Positions 30,530-39,434 of a DNA stretch of 64,000 nucleotides are shown here, one piece after another. Numbering within the stretch: position 1 is the first letter of the stretch; each line of letters begins with the position of its first letter. The translations under genes were made by a program, and so were the position numbers. The notes under the pieces are model-generated. The model was not told where the DNA came from. It saw nothing but the letters and a program-made list of their open reading frames with translations, and did no database searches. Source of the stretch: Rhodospirillales bacterium (GTDB lineage: Bacteria; Pseudomonadota; Alphaproteobacteria; CACIAM-22H2); NCBI GenBank assembly GCA_016794025.1, contig JAEUKX010000014.1, positions 1-64,000 on the forward strand, given 5' to 3'.

Positions 30530-30701
30530 CTTTGCCCCCGTCGGATCGCTCGGCGTCGAAATCGGCGAGCGGTCTAGAGACGGAGGCCGATCCGGTCAAC
30601 CCCGTGTTTTTTCGATATAATCATATGATTTATATATGTTTTTCATGCACCGTGCGCCGGTCAATGCGAATCGATTGGCGATTCCGTCTCGAATTTATTA
30701 T
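30530..30701. promoter_or_regulatory. carA/tetR divergent spacer with an AT-rich core
   Basis: 172 bases. The core 30610-30640 is very AT-rich and contains the perfect palindrome AATCATATGATT (30619-30630) and a TATAAT at 30616-30621. A minus-strand TTGACC (30662-30657) lies upstream of it for carA, but spacing to a -10 is not ideal. Promoters for both genes are likely here. Confidence 0.4.
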
Positions 30702-30728
30702 CCATTCGGTACAGACTTTACCGAATGG
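30702..30728. promoter_or_regulatory. TetR operator candidate (10-bp inverted repeat)
   Basis: Perfect arms CCATTCGGTA (30702-30711) and TACCGAATGG (30719-30728) with a 7-base spacer, ending 23 bases before the tetR ATG. Size and position are those of a TetR autoregulatory operator. Confidence 0.65.
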
Positions 30729-30751
30729 TCCATACAATTGAGGATGCCGCC

Positions 30752-31309
30752 ATGCCCCGCCAGGTCGCCGAGCGCACCGACCTCCTGCCCAAGCTTGCCG
30801 ATGTCTTCCGGACGCACGGATACGAGGGATCGACCCTCGGCGAGATCGGCCGCGTGACCGGACTGGGCAAAGGCAGCCTCTACCACTTCTTCCCGCGCGG
30901 GAAAGCCGAGATGGCCGAAGCCGTCCTGGCGGATATCGAGAGCTGGTTCGAAGTGAACGTGCTGGGGCCGCTGCGGCATCCCGGCGACCCGCGCCGTTCC
31001 ATCCGCGAGATGTGCCATGCCATCGACGCGCACCACCGCGGCGGCAGGCGCGTGTGCCCCTTTGCGCTCTTCGCACTTGGCGGTGCGCGCGAACCGTTTG
31101 CGCCGGCGCTCCGCCGCCATTTCCAGCAATGGTCGGAGGCGCTCGCCCGTGTCCTTGTACTGGCCGGCCGGGGACCGGCGCCGGCGAGGACGGAAGCGGC
31201 CGACGCGATTGCGGCGATTCAGGGGGCGATGGTGCTGGCCCGCGCGGCCGACGATCCGCGCGTGTTCGCCGGTGCGGTCGCGCGAGTCGAAGCCCGGCTG
31301 CTCGCCTAG
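30752..31309 (+). CDS. TetR-family regulator (LmrA/YxaF-like)
   Basis: 185 residues. The N-terminal helix-turn-helix is LADVFRTHGYEGSTLGEIGR followed by GLGKGSLYHFFPRGKAEMAEAV. The ligand domain resembles the LmrA/YxaF subgroup (conserved Cys in RRVCPFALFALG). It starts at the ATG at 30752 behind a strong inverted repeat. The gene converges on glcF and shares CTAG as stop with it. Ligand and other targets unknown; control of the glycolate genes is possible but not shown. Confidence 0.9.
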   Translation: MPRQVAERTDLLPKLADVFRTHGYEGSTLGEIGRVTGLGKGSLYHFFPRGKAEMAEAVLADIESWFEVNVLGPLRHPGDPRRSIREMCHAIDAHHRGGRRVCPFALFALGGAREPFAPALRRHFQQWSEALARVLVLAGRGPAPARTEAADAIAAIQGAMVLARAADDPRVFAGAVARVEARLLA

Positions 31310-32604
31310 CCGAGCGCGGCAGGCCTCGGCCCGCCTGTCGCCCAGTCGATGAGTTCGACCGTGTGGACGACCGGCAATTCGGCCGCCGACGCGATTTGCG
31401 CCATGCAGCCGATATTTCCCGCGGCGACGGCAGCCGCGCCGGTCGCCTTCAGGTTCGCGACCTTGCGGGCCTGCAGGGCGTTCGCGATGTCCGGCTGCAT
31501 CAGGTTGTAGGTGCCGGCCGATCCGCAGCACAGGTGACCCTCGGCGGGATCGCGCACGTCGAAGCCTGCGTCAGCAAGCAGCTTGCGCGGCAAAGCGCCC
31601 AACTTCTGGCCGTGCTGCAGCGAACACGCGGAATGGTAAGCGACGACGAGCCTCTCGGGCGCCTTCGCGCTCGGCGCAAGCTCCGCAACGAGTTCGCTCA
31701 CGTCGCGCGTGCGCTTCGAAATCTCTGCGGCGGCATCCTTCAGCTCCGCGTCCTCGCGGAACATGAAGCCGTAGTCCTTCACGGTCGTGCCGCAACCCGA
31801 TGCATTCACAACCACGGTGTCGGGCCCCTTTCCGCCCCACAGGCGCATCCAGGCTCGGATATTCGCCGCCGCTGCGACGTGGCTCGCGTCGGTCTTGCCC
31901 ATGTGGTGGACGAGTGCGCCGCAGCAGCCTGCCCCTTCGGCGACGGCAACCTCGCAGCCCAGGCGCGTCAGCAGCCGGATCGTCGCCTCGTTGATCTGCG
32001 GCGCCAGCACCTGCTGCGCACAGCCGGCGAGGATCGCCACGCGCTTCCGGACGGGCCCCTGCGCCGCGAAGATCTGCGGCCGGTCGACCGGCGAGGGCGA
32101 CGGGATCGCGCGGGGCGCCATGCGCAGCATCGCCCGCAGCCGCGCGAACGGCCCCGTCTTCGGCAGCACGCCGGCCAGCGGCCGGGCCAGCAGCGCGCCC
32201 ACAAGCGCCAGACGGAATCGCGCCGGGCTCGGCAGCACGAATTCTAGGACCGACCGCAGCAGCCGTTCGTGCCACGGTCGCACGAATGTCGTCTCGATAT
32301 GCGCACGTGCATGATCGACGAGATGCATGTAGTTCACGCCCGACGGGCAGGTTGTCATGCACGACAGGCACGACAGGCAGCGATCGACGTGCCGGACCGT
32401 CCGCTCGTCGGCGGCGCGCCCTTTTTCCAGCATGTCCTTGATCAGGTAGATCCGCCCGCGCGGACTGTCGAGCTCGTCACCGAGAAGCACATAAGTCGGA
32501 CATGTCGCCGTACAGAAGCCGCAATGCACGCACTTGCGCAGGATCGTCTCGGATTCGCGGACGGCAGGATCGGCAAGCTGGGCCAACGTGAAGGTGGTCT
32601 GCAT
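31306..32604 (-). CDS. glcF: Glycolate oxidase iron-sulfur subunit GlcF
   Basis: 432 residues. Two N-terminal 4Fe-4S motifs (CVHCGFCTATCPT near residue 24 and CLSCLSCMTTCPS near 75) are followed by two CCG domains (ILAGCAQQV with GAGCCGALVHHMG; HSACSLQHGQK with HLCCGSAGTY). It passes electrons from GlcD/GlcE oxidation of glycolate to the respiratory chain at the membrane. The ATG at 32604 (MQTTFTLAQ) fits the family. It sits eight bases after the glcE stop. Confidence 0.95.
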   Translation of the reverse strand: MQTTFTLAQLADPAVRESETILRKCVHCGFCTATCPTYVLLGDELDSPRGRIYLIKDMLEKGRAADERTVRHVDRCLSCLSCMTTCPSGVNYMHLVDHARAHIETTFVRPWHERLLRSVLEFVLPSPARFRLALVGALLARPLAGVLPKTGPFARLRAMLRMAPRAIPSPSPVDRPQIFAAQGPVRKRVAILAGCAQQVLAPQINEATIRLLTRLGCEVAVAEGAGCCGALVHHMGKTDASHVAAAANIRAWMRLWGGKGPDTVVVNASGCGTTVKDYGFMFREDAELKDAAAEISKRTRDVSELVAELAPSAKAPERLVVAYHSACSLQHGQKLGALPRKLLADAGFDVRDPAEGHLCCGSAGTYNLMQPDIANALQARKVANLKATGAAAVAAGNIGCMAQIASAAELPVVHTVELIDWATGGPRPAALG

Positions 32605-32611
32605 GAGCCGG

Positions 32612-33817
32612 TCAGATCCCTTCGTACATGCGGCCGGGATTGAGAATGCCGCGCGGGTCGAACTGCGCCTTGACGCCGCGATTGAGCGCGGCGACAGCCA
32701 CTGCGGGTGGCTCGAACACCGACAGGCGCGTACGCGTGCCGGCCGATGCACGCATCAGCGTCGCGTGGCCTTCGCCGAATGAAGCGCGGATCGCGGTGGC
32801 GGACGCATCGCCCATGTCGGGAACGGACAGCCAGACGAGCCCGCCACCCCAGTCGAGGAACCAATCCGCATCCGGCACCACGGCGGCAACCGTGGGCCCC
32901 TGCGTGGGCGCGACCGACACCCGCCATAGGGCCGTATCGGCGGCCGGCAGCAGGGTGGCCACATCGCGCACCTCCCGCCAGAGAAGGACCGAGCGCATCG
33001 AGTGCAGCTCCTCGACCGGCCCAAGCGCACCCAGGCTGCCGCGCAGCGCCTCGCAGCGTGCGGCAACCGAGACAGCCGTCCCCTCGACGCGGATCGCCGT
33101 CACGCTTGTTCCGGCGCCGGCCACATGGTCGACACCCGAACGCTTCGCGGCAATGGCCGGCAGGTAAGCCGCACCCGATACCTCCCATGGACTGTTGAGC
33201 GCGTCGGCCATCGCGGTGACGGCCTTCGCGGGCGCGAGGCCAAACACGAGGACGGTGCGCGTCTTGGACGCGGCCGGCATCACCTTGACCGTCACGCGGT
33301 CGACGACTGCCAGCGTGCCCATCGAACCGGCGACAAGCTTGGGCAGGTCGTAGCCCGTGACGTTCTTGACCACACGGCCGCCCGCCTTGAATTCCTCCCC
33401 GCGGCCCGACACGCCGGAGAAACCGAGAAAATGGTCGCGTGCCGACCCCATCTTGATTCGGCGCGGTCCAGCCAGATTCGCGGCCAGCGATCCGCCGATC
33501 GTGCCGCCACCGGGCGCAAGGCCGTAGAGCGCACCGAAATCGGGCGGCTCGAACGCGAGCATCTGCGCGCGCTGCTCGAGGAGCAAAAGGATATCCCGCA
33601 TCGGCGTCGCGGCGCCGCATGTCAGGACGAGTTCCTCCGGCTCGTACTCGATGCCGCCGGAAAGCCCGGACACATCGAGCTTGCGTGCCGGTCGCTGGGG
33701 CCGGCCAAGTCCGGACTTCGTGCCGCCAGCAACGATCTCGAGCGGCACGGACTCGGCGGCCGCCCAGGCAAGGACGTCGCGCAGCTGTTTGGCGTCGGAA
33801 GGCTTCAGGTCGCTCAC
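32612..33817 (-). CDS. glcE: Glycolate oxidase FAD-binding subunit GlcE
   Basis: 401 residues of the FAD_binding_4 fold (VETCGA-type start seen as LVLTCGAATPMRDIL, then GGGTIGGSLAANLAGPRRIK and FKAGGRVVKNVTGYDLPKL). Paired with GlcD in the glycolate oxidase. It starts at a GTG (33817), three bases after the glcD stop, so translation is coupled. It ends in the conserved RGILNPGRMYEG. Confidence 0.95.
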   Translation of the reverse strand: MSDLKPSDAKQLRDVLAWAAAESVPLEIVAGGTKSGLGRPQRPARKLDVSGLSGGIEYEPEELVLTCGAATPMRDILLLLEQRAQMLAFEPPDFGALYGLAPGGGTIGGSLAANLAGPRRIKMGSARDHFLGFSGVSGRGEEFKAGGRVVKNVTGYDLPKLVAGSMGTLAVVDRVTVKVMPAASKTRTVLVFGLAPAKAVTAMADALNSPWEVSGAAYLPAIAAKRSGVDHVAGAGTSVTAIRVEGTAVSVAARCEALRGSLGALGPVEELHSMRSVLLWREVRDVATLLPAADTALWRVSVAPTQGPTVAAVVPDADWFLDWGGGLVWLSVPDMGDASATAIRASFGEGHATLMRASAGTRTRLSVFEPPAVAVAALNRGVKAQFDPRGILNPGRMYEGI

Positions 33818-33820
33818 GTT

Positions 33821-35311
33821 TCAGAACCGCGGCAGGTCGGGGAACGGCACCTGCCCCTTGTGAACGCGCATCCGGCCCATCTCGGCGCAGCGATGAAGCT
33901 GCGGAAAGACCTTTCCGGGATTGAGGAGTGCGTCGGGATCAAAGGCGCATTTGAGCCGCATCTGCGTCGCGAGATCGTCCTCGTCGAACATCGCCGGCAT
34001 CAGGTCGCGCTTTTCGATGCCGACTCCGTGCTCGCCGGTCAGCACGCCGCCCACTTCCACGCAAAGGCGAAGGATGTCCGCGCCGCATTTCTCCGCAGCC
34101 AGCAGGTCGCCGTCCTTGTTGGCGTCGAACAGGATCAGCGGATGCAGGTTGCCGTCGCCCGCATGGAACACGTTGGCCACGCCAACACCATGGCGCGCGG
34201 CAATTTCGGAAATGCCGCGCAGGACCTCGGCCAGCTTCTTTCGCGGGATTGTGCCATCCATGCACATATAGTCGGGACTGATGCGCCCCACGGCCGGAAA
34301 GGCCGACTTGCGCCCTGCCCAGAAGCGCAGCCGCTCGTCCTCGCTTTCCGAAATGCGGCTGTAGACCGCCTTGTTCTCGCGCGCAATTCGATCCACCGCG
34401 GCGATGAGGTCGTCGACTTCCGCCCTGGGACCGTCGAGTTCGACGATCAGCAGGCTTTCCACATCCAGCGGATAGCCCGCGTTCACGAAAGCTTCGGCGG
34501 CATGGATCGCGGGCTTGTCCATCATCTCGATGCCGCCGGGGATGATGCCTTCGGCAATGATCTGGGCGACGCAGTTGCCGCCGTCCTCGAGCGTGGGAAA
34601 GCCGACAAGCACCGCGCGCGCCGTCTCGGGCCGGCGCAGCAGGCGCACTGTCACCTCGGTCACGACGCCCAGCAGGCCCTCGGAGCCGACCACGACGCCG
34701 AGAAGGTCGTAGCCGCCGGCATCGAGATGCTTGCCGCCCAGACGGACGACCTCGCCCGCCATCGTCACGAGTTCGACCCCGAGCACGTTGTTGGTCGTAA
34801 GGCCGTATTTGAGGCAGTGGACGCCGCCCGAGTTCTCCGCGACGTTTCCGCCGATCGTGCAGGCGATCTGCGAGGACGGATCGGGCGCATAGTAGAAGCC
34901 CGCGTGCTGCACGGCCTGCGTGATGCCGAGATTCGTCACGCCCGGCTGCACGCGCGCGCATCGGTTCGTGTAGTCGACCTCGAGCACCTTGTTGAACTTC
35001 GCCATGCCGAGAAGAACGCCATCCTCGAGCGGAAGGGCGCCGCCCGAAAGCCCCGTGCCCGCGCCGCGCGGCACGACGCGGATGTTGCCTTCGCGGCAGT
35101 AGCGCAGAACCGCGGCAACCTGCTCGACAGTCGATGGCAGCACCACGACCATCGGGACAGCACGGTAGATCGCGAGCCCGTCGCTTTCGAAGGCGCGGCG
35201 CTCTTCGAGCGCGTCAATGACACCCTCGCCCGGAACGATCGCGCGCAGGTCGGCGACGATCCGTTCGCGGCGGGAAAGCACGGCCTGATCGGGGGCCGGC
35301 ATCGTCAGCAT
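33821..35311 (-). CDS. glcD: Glycolate oxidase catalytic subunit GlcD (FAD-linked oxidase)
   Basis: 496 residues. FAD-binding block VVPRGAGTGLSGGALPL and IGGNVAENSGGVHCLKYG in the N-terminal half; the substrate half holds FHAGDGNLHPLILFD and TGEHGVGIEKRDLM, ending in LNPGKVFP. Oxidises glycolate (or a related 2-hydroxy acid) to glyoxylate. The start at 35311 is chosen for its GGGGAG ribosome site; an in-frame ATG at 35302 is nearly as good. First gene of glcDEF. Confidence 0.95.
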   Translation of the reverse strand: MLTMPAPDQAVLSRRERIVADLRAIVPGEGVIDALEERRAFESDGLAIYRAVPMVVVLPSTVEQVAAVLRYCREGNIRVVPRGAGTGLSGGALPLEDGVLLGMAKFNKVLEVDYTNRCARVQPGVTNLGITQAVQHAGFYYAPDPSSQIACTIGGNVAENSGGVHCLKYGLTTNNVLGVELVTMAGEVVRLGGKHLDAGGYDLLGVVVGSEGLLGVVTEVTVRLLRRPETARAVLVGFPTLEDGGNCVAQIIAEGIIPGGIEMMDKPAIHAAEAFVNAGYPLDVESLLIVELDGPRAEVDDLIAAVDRIARENKAVYSRISESEDERLRFWAGRKSAFPAVGRISPDYMCMDGTIPRKKLAEVLRGISEIAARHGVGVANVFHAGDGNLHPLILFDANKDGDLLAAEKCGADILRLCVEVGGVLTGEHGVGIEKRDLMPAMFDEDDLATQMRLKCAFDPDALLNPGKVFPQLHRCAEMGRMRVHKGQVPFPDLPRF

Positions 35312-35373
35312 GGCTTTTCGCTCCCCACGAATTGCATGAACGAATTTAGGGGGAGCCCGCCGGTCGCCCAAAG

Positions 35374-35406
35374 AAAAAACCGCGCCGATTGCCCGGCGCG
35401 GTTTTT
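35374..35406. terminator. Bidirectional intrinsic terminator
   Basis: Seven-base stem CCGCGCC (35380-35386)/GGCGCGG (35395-35401) with an A-run on the left (35374-35379) and a T-run on the right (35402-35406). It works on the minus strand to end rpmJ before glcD. Confidence 0.88.
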
Positions 35407-35444
35407 CGGATGAGAAGAACGGTCGGCCGCGAGGCCGGCCTGCT

Positions 35445-35570
35445 TCAGCCCTGACGGGCCTTGAAACGGGGGTTCTTCTTGTTGATGACGTAGACGCGGC
35501 CCTTGCGACGGACGATCTTGCAGTCCTTGTCGCGCTTCTTGGCCGACTTCAGCGAATTCACGACCTTCAT
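35445..35570 (-). CDS. rpmJ: 50S ribosomal protein L36
   Basis: 41 residues, beginning [16 protein letters not shown] and ending [12 protein letters not shown]. This is the alphaproteobacterial L36 form that lacks the zinc-binding Cys/His set (a single Cys, in DCKIVRRKG). It is a component of the large ribosomal subunit. Monocistronic, ended by the terminator 39 bases downstream. Confidence 0.96.
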   Translation of the reverse strand: MKVVNSLKSAKKRDKDCKIVRRKGRVYVINKKNPRFKARQG

Positions 35571-35974
35571 GATCGACGTCCCGGTGTCTCGAATGGCGCG
35601 ACGGCCAAGGCGATGCCCCGGCCGAAAGAGGCGCGACCATACGGATGGGCCGCAGCCGTGTCAACCCGTCCGGAACTGTCTGAAACAGCATACATTTGAG
35701 TTCATCGGGACGCTGCCGTGTCATGTACACAGACCCAATGCCGCGCACCATCGAGGCCAGTCCAGCCCCCCAGAACCACGTCAATTCCATATGACAGGCC
35801 GCACGGCGGCGTCCAAACACCGCTAAGCGATAGAAATTATTACCAAGTTTTTAACCTTATATTTGTAGCCCGATTTACTTCGGCCTTTGATTTGTAAGCA
35901 TTTTTTGTCGCCAAATTTGATCTAGCGCAGCGCGCTTTCGGATCCTCACAGATAATTTTGCGTCTAAGATCTCG
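35571..35974. other. Non-coding spacer, rpmJ / HD-GYP gene
   Basis: 404 bases. The left half is GC-rich and should carry the rpmJ promoter (minus strand); short overlapping reading frames there show no protein pattern. The right part (35825-35960) is AT-rich and should carry the promoter of the HD-GYP/PAS/MCP genes. No RNA gene, repeat or clear operator was recognised. Confidence 0.4.
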
Positions 35975-37297
35975 ATGCGGATTTCACGCCCTACGTTCGA
36001 CGCGAGAAGCACGACGGAGCCCCCCTTGGAAATTCGCGCCTACCCCGCCCTTTTCGTTCCGCCGTCGCCGCCACCATTGGTCGTTCCGAAGGTCGAACTC
36101 GTCCTGGCTCTCGGGCGCGCCATCGAACTCCTCGACTCCTCGCTCGGAAGACATCAGAAGCGCGTCGCCCTGATCGCGGCGAATCTTGTCGACGGGATCG
36201 GACTTCGGTCGACTGACGTTTCGCGGACCGTGATGGCGGCACTCCTTCACGGAGTCGGCGCGCTCGCACGGCAAGAGCATACGCGAAATCCGGAAGTCGG
36301 CGCGCGGTTTCTGGAGATTTCACCCCTGACGCGCGACCTGTCGCCGATCGTTGCGGCTTCGCGCGACAGCTTCCGCGCGCTGAAAATGCGGCTTGGCCTC
36401 ACCCTCGACAATGCGCTCATCGCCCAGGCACTGCATCTTGCGAGCCGGATCGATGACGCGATCGAGCCGGACGTCTTTGTGCTCGCGCAGGCGGCCCGCC
36501 TGCGCGACGAGGCACTCGCCTTCGCGCGCACGGAGCTCGATCCGCGTATTGCCGACGCCTTCGAGCGCCTGAGCCACACGGATTCGTTCTGGCTCGACGC
36601 GGCCGACTTCGACATCGATGCGCGGGTCCGCCTGAGACTGTCGCACATGTCGTCGGTACAGGCCGATCTGGACGCGCTGCAGGATTTCGGGCGGCTCTAT
36701 TCGGTTCTGGTCGACTCGCGCTCGCCGTACACCGCAACCCATTCCTGGGGCGTTGCGGCCGTCGCCAACTGCCTTGCGGCCTGGAGCGGCTTCGACGGCG
36801 AGACGGTCCAGCAGATCGAGATTGCGGCACAGCTCCACGACATCGGCAAGATCGTCGTGCCGAGCGACATCATCGAGAAGCCTGCGGGCCTTTCGCCGGC
36901 CGAGTTCGGGACCGTCCGGGGGCACGCCTATTTCACGGGATGCCTGCTCGGCACTGTGCCTGGCCTCCATCGAATCGCCGAATGGGCACGCAGCCACCAC
37001 GAGCGGCTCGACGGCACGGGTTATCCGATGGGCCTTGCAGGCGCCCGCGTCACGAGCGAGGCGCGTGTCATCGCCGTCGCCGACCAGTTCGTGGCGCTGA
37101 CCGAGGATCGGCCCTATCGCAAGGGCATATCGGGGCAGCGCGCCCTCGAGATGCTGTCGGAATCGGCGGAGCGCGGCGCGATAGATCGGCAGATCGTCGC
37201 CATCGTCCGCGACCAGTTCGCGACCGTCGACGCCATCCGCCGGCACGCGCAGGGCGTCGAACGGGACGAGATCAAGACCATTCTGCGTGCGGGCTGA
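35975..37297 (+). CDS. HD-GYP-domain protein with a degenerate N-terminal HD domain
   Basis: 440 residues. The C-terminal half has the full HD-GYP signature: THSWGVA (first His, near 252), LHDIGKIVVP near 289, and HHERLDGTGYP near 345. Such domains hydrolyse cyclic-di-GMP. The N-terminal half repeats the HD fold in decayed form (GRHQKRVALIAANLV, then ALLHGVGALA where HDxGK is expected), so it may be regulatory. No signal peptide or membrane segment. It precedes the PAS and MCP genes by 31 bases, suggesting shared transcription and signalling. Confidence 0.9.
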   Translation: MRISRPTFDARSTTEPPLEIRAYPALFVPPSPPPLVVPKVELVLALGRAIELLDSSLGRHQKRVALIAANLVDGIGLRSTDVSRTVMAALLHGVGALARQEHTRNPEVGARFLEISPLTRDLSPIVAASRDSFRALKMRLGLTLDNALIAQALHLASRIDDAIEPDVFVLAQAARLRDEALAFARTELDPRIADAFERLSHTDSFWLDAADFDIDARVRLRLSHMSSVQADLDALQDFGRLYSVLVDSRSPYTATHSWGVAAVANCLAAWSGFDGETVQQIEIAAQLHDIGKIVVPSDIIEKPAGLSPAEFGTVRGHAYFTGCLLGTVPGLHRIAEWARSHHERLDGTGYPMGLAGARVTSEARVIAVADQFVALTEDRPYRKGISGQRALEMLSESAERGAIDRQIVAIVRDQFATVDAIRRHAQGVERDEIKTILRAG

Positions 37298-37328
37298 AAC
37301 ACCGGACGCGACCGAAGGAGAAGGCGCA

Positions 37329-37853
37329 ATGGCGAAATACGACTTCAAGCCCACCGGCAAGGAGCGAACGTTCGGGGAGGACGAGGTCATCGTCAGCAAG
37401 ACCGACACCAAGGGAAAGATCACCTACGGAAACGAGGTGTTCCTGCGGATCGCCGGTTACCCGGAATCCGAGATCGTCGGAGCGCCCCACAGCATCCTCC
37501 GGCATCCGTGGATGCCGCGGTGCGTCTTCAAGCTGCTGTGGAACAAGATCGAGGCCGGCGACGAGATCTTCGCCTACGTCGTCAACATGGCGAACGGCGG
37601 CGACCACTACTGGGTCTTCGCCCACGTCACGCCGACATTCGACGAAGCGGGCAAGATCGTCGGCTATCACTCGAACCGCAGGAAGCCGAAGCCGGAGCAG
37701 ATCCAGGCGGCCTCCGCCCTCTACAAGCAGCTGCTTGACATCGAGGAGCGGGAATCCGACCGGAAGGCCGGCATGGAAAAAGCCTACGAACACCTGAACG
37801 CTCTGCTGAAGTCGAAGGGGATCAGCTATGACGAATTCGTCTTCTCTATCTAA
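37329..37853 (+). CDS. Aer-type PAS-domain protein (free-standing)
   Basis: 174 residues. Residues 20-120 are a PAS domain closest to the FAD-binding PAS of the aerotaxis receptor Aer: [21 protein letters not shown], then [16 protein letters not shown] and [14 protein letters not shown]. The Arg-His of the Aer FAD site is kept; the nearby Asp is Trp here. The C-terminal 50 residues are helical ([20 protein letters not shown]). There is no membrane segment or signalling domain; the next gene supplies those and overlaps by 26 bases. The ribosome site GGAGAAGG is strong. Confidence 0.9.
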   Translation: MAKYDFKPTGKERTFGEDEVIVSKTDTKGKITYGNEVFLRIAGYPESEIVGAPHSILRHPWMPRCVFKLLWNKIEAGDEIFAYVVNMANGGDHYWVFAHVTPTFDEAGKIVGYHSNRRKPKPEQIQAASALYKQLLDIEERESDRKAGMEKAYEHLNALLKSKGISYDEFVFSI

Positions 37854-39426
37854 GGCGCTCGTCGCGTCGGCGCTTTCGGCCGTTGCGGCCGTCGCGACGT
37901 TCGTGTTCGTCGCCACCGGGGCGAATGTCCCCGCGCTTGCGGGTGCCGGCACCAGCCTGGTCCTCTGCCTGCTTGCGCTGTTCTTCCTGCTCGCGGCAAG
38001 GCGCTGCATCCTGGGCATCAGCGCCATCGCGCGCGCGACGGCCAAGGGCGATCTTGAGCCGCGGCTGATCGGCATCCGCGAAGGCGGCGAACTCGGCGAG
38101 ATCTCCAACGCGATCAACTCGCTCATCGACGCGACCGACGCATTCGTGCGCGAGGCGGGCGCGGCGATGGACCATGCCAGACAGGGCAAGTTCTACCGGC
38201 GCGTACTCGAGCGCGGCATGCTGGGCTCGTTCCGGCGGGCGGCGACGATCATCAATACGGCGAATACGTCGATGCAGGAAAAGCTCGTCGACAACCGGAA
38301 GCTGGCGATCGGCTTCCAGGACGAGGTCAGCAACGTCGTCAAGGCCGTCGCGGAGTCGGCCGTTTCGATGCGCTCGAATGCCGAATCGCTCGTCAAGATC
38401 GCGGAAGACACCCAGCAGCGCTCGATAGCCGTCTCCGCCGCTTCCGAACAGGCGACGACGAACGTCCAGACCGTGGCTTCGGCCGCGGAGGAACTGTCCG
38501 CCTCGATCCGGGAAATCTCGGCGCGGGTCGGAGAAGCGGCCGCCATCGCGACCAAGGCGGCCGGCGAGGCAAAGGCCGTCGATACGACCGTGACTTCGCT
38601 CGCGGCCGCGACCGCGCGGATCGGCGAGTTCGCAACGCTCATCCGCAAGATCGCCGAGCAGACGAACCTCCTGGCCCTCAATGCCACGATCGAAGCGGCC
38701 CGCGCCGGCGATGCCGGCAAGGGCTTCGCGGTTGTCGCCTCAGAGGTCAAGAACCTCGCGAACCAGACCGCGAAGGCAACCGAGGACATTTCCAACCAGA
38801 TCGACGCGATCACGCATTCGACCGGAGCCGCGGTCGACGCGATCCGGAGCATCGCCACGACGGTCGCGCAGGTCAATCAGGCGACGACGGCGATTGCCGG
38901 AGCCGTGGAGGAGCAGAATGCCGCGACGCAGGAGATCGCGCGCTCGGTTGCCGAAGCGTCATCGGGCACAAGCATGGTGACATCGAACATCACCGCAGTC
39001 TCTCAGTCGACCGAGAGCGTGCGCGAGTCGGCCCAGACGGTCCTCAAGGCCGCGGAAGGCCTCGACACGCAGTCCGACGACATGCGCAATGCCGTGGCGT
39101 CGTTCCTTGCGAAGACGAACCGCCGGCAGCACCCGCGCTTCGCCGTCGAGCTTGCGGTCAATGGCGCCGATTCGATGGGCAAGGCGCTGACCGGCCGCAC
39201 GGCGAATATCTCGGAAGGCGGTCTGGCGATCCGCACGGCTTTGCAGATGCGCGTGGGCGAAAAGGGCCGGCTGCGGGTCGAAGGCTGCGCCGACGAGCTG
39301 CCATTCGAGATGAAGCACCACGAGGGCAACACGCTCCATATCGAGTTCCTGTTCACCGGGGGAATGCCGGCCGGATTCGGATCGCTGCTCCGGCAGAAGA
39401 CGGCTGGGCTCCAGCCGCTGGACTGA
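37828..39426 (+). CDS. Methyl-accepting chemotaxis protein with N-terminal membrane hairpin and C-terminal PilZ
   Basis: 532 residues. Two membrane segments at about residues 10-30 and 36-58 with almost no periplasmic loop, as in Aer. A HAMP-like region follows ([20 protein letters not shown]), then a signalling hairpin ([20 protein letters not shown], then [18 protein letters not shown]), and a PilZ domain from about residue 428 with RQHPR (RxxxR) and NISEGG (N-x-S-x-x-G). It has no sensor of its own, so the overlapping PAS protein is the obvious sensor partner. Confidence 0.93.
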   Translation: MTNSSSLSKALVASALSAVAAVATFVFVATGANVPALAGAGTSLVLCLLALFFLLAARRCILGISAIARATAKGDLEPRLIGIREGGELGEISNAINSLIDATDAFVREAGAAMDHARQGKFYRRVLERGMLGSFRRAATIINTANTSMQEKLVDNRKLAIGFQDEVSNVVKAVAESAVSMRSNAESLVKIAEDTQQRSIAVSAASEQATTNVQTVASAAEELSASIREISARVGEAAAIATKAAGEAKAVDTTVTSLAAATARIGEFATLIRKIAEQTNLLALNATIEAARAGDAGKGFAVVASEVKNLANQTAKATEDISNQIDAITHSTGAAVDAIRSIATTVAQVNQATTAIAGAVEEQNAATQEIARSVAEASSGTSMVTSNITAVSQSTESVRESAQTVLKAAEGLDTQSDDMRNAVASFLAKTNRRQHPRFAVELAVNGADSMGKALTGRTANISEGGLAIRTALQMRVGEKGRLRVEGCADELPFEMKHHEGNTLHIEFLFTGGMPAGFGSLLRQKTAGLQPLD

Positions 39427-39434
39427 GCTCGGGG

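Noticed and set aside
33002-35413. 803-codon plus-strand frame opposite glcE and glcD
   Set aside because: Shadow of two recognised genes.
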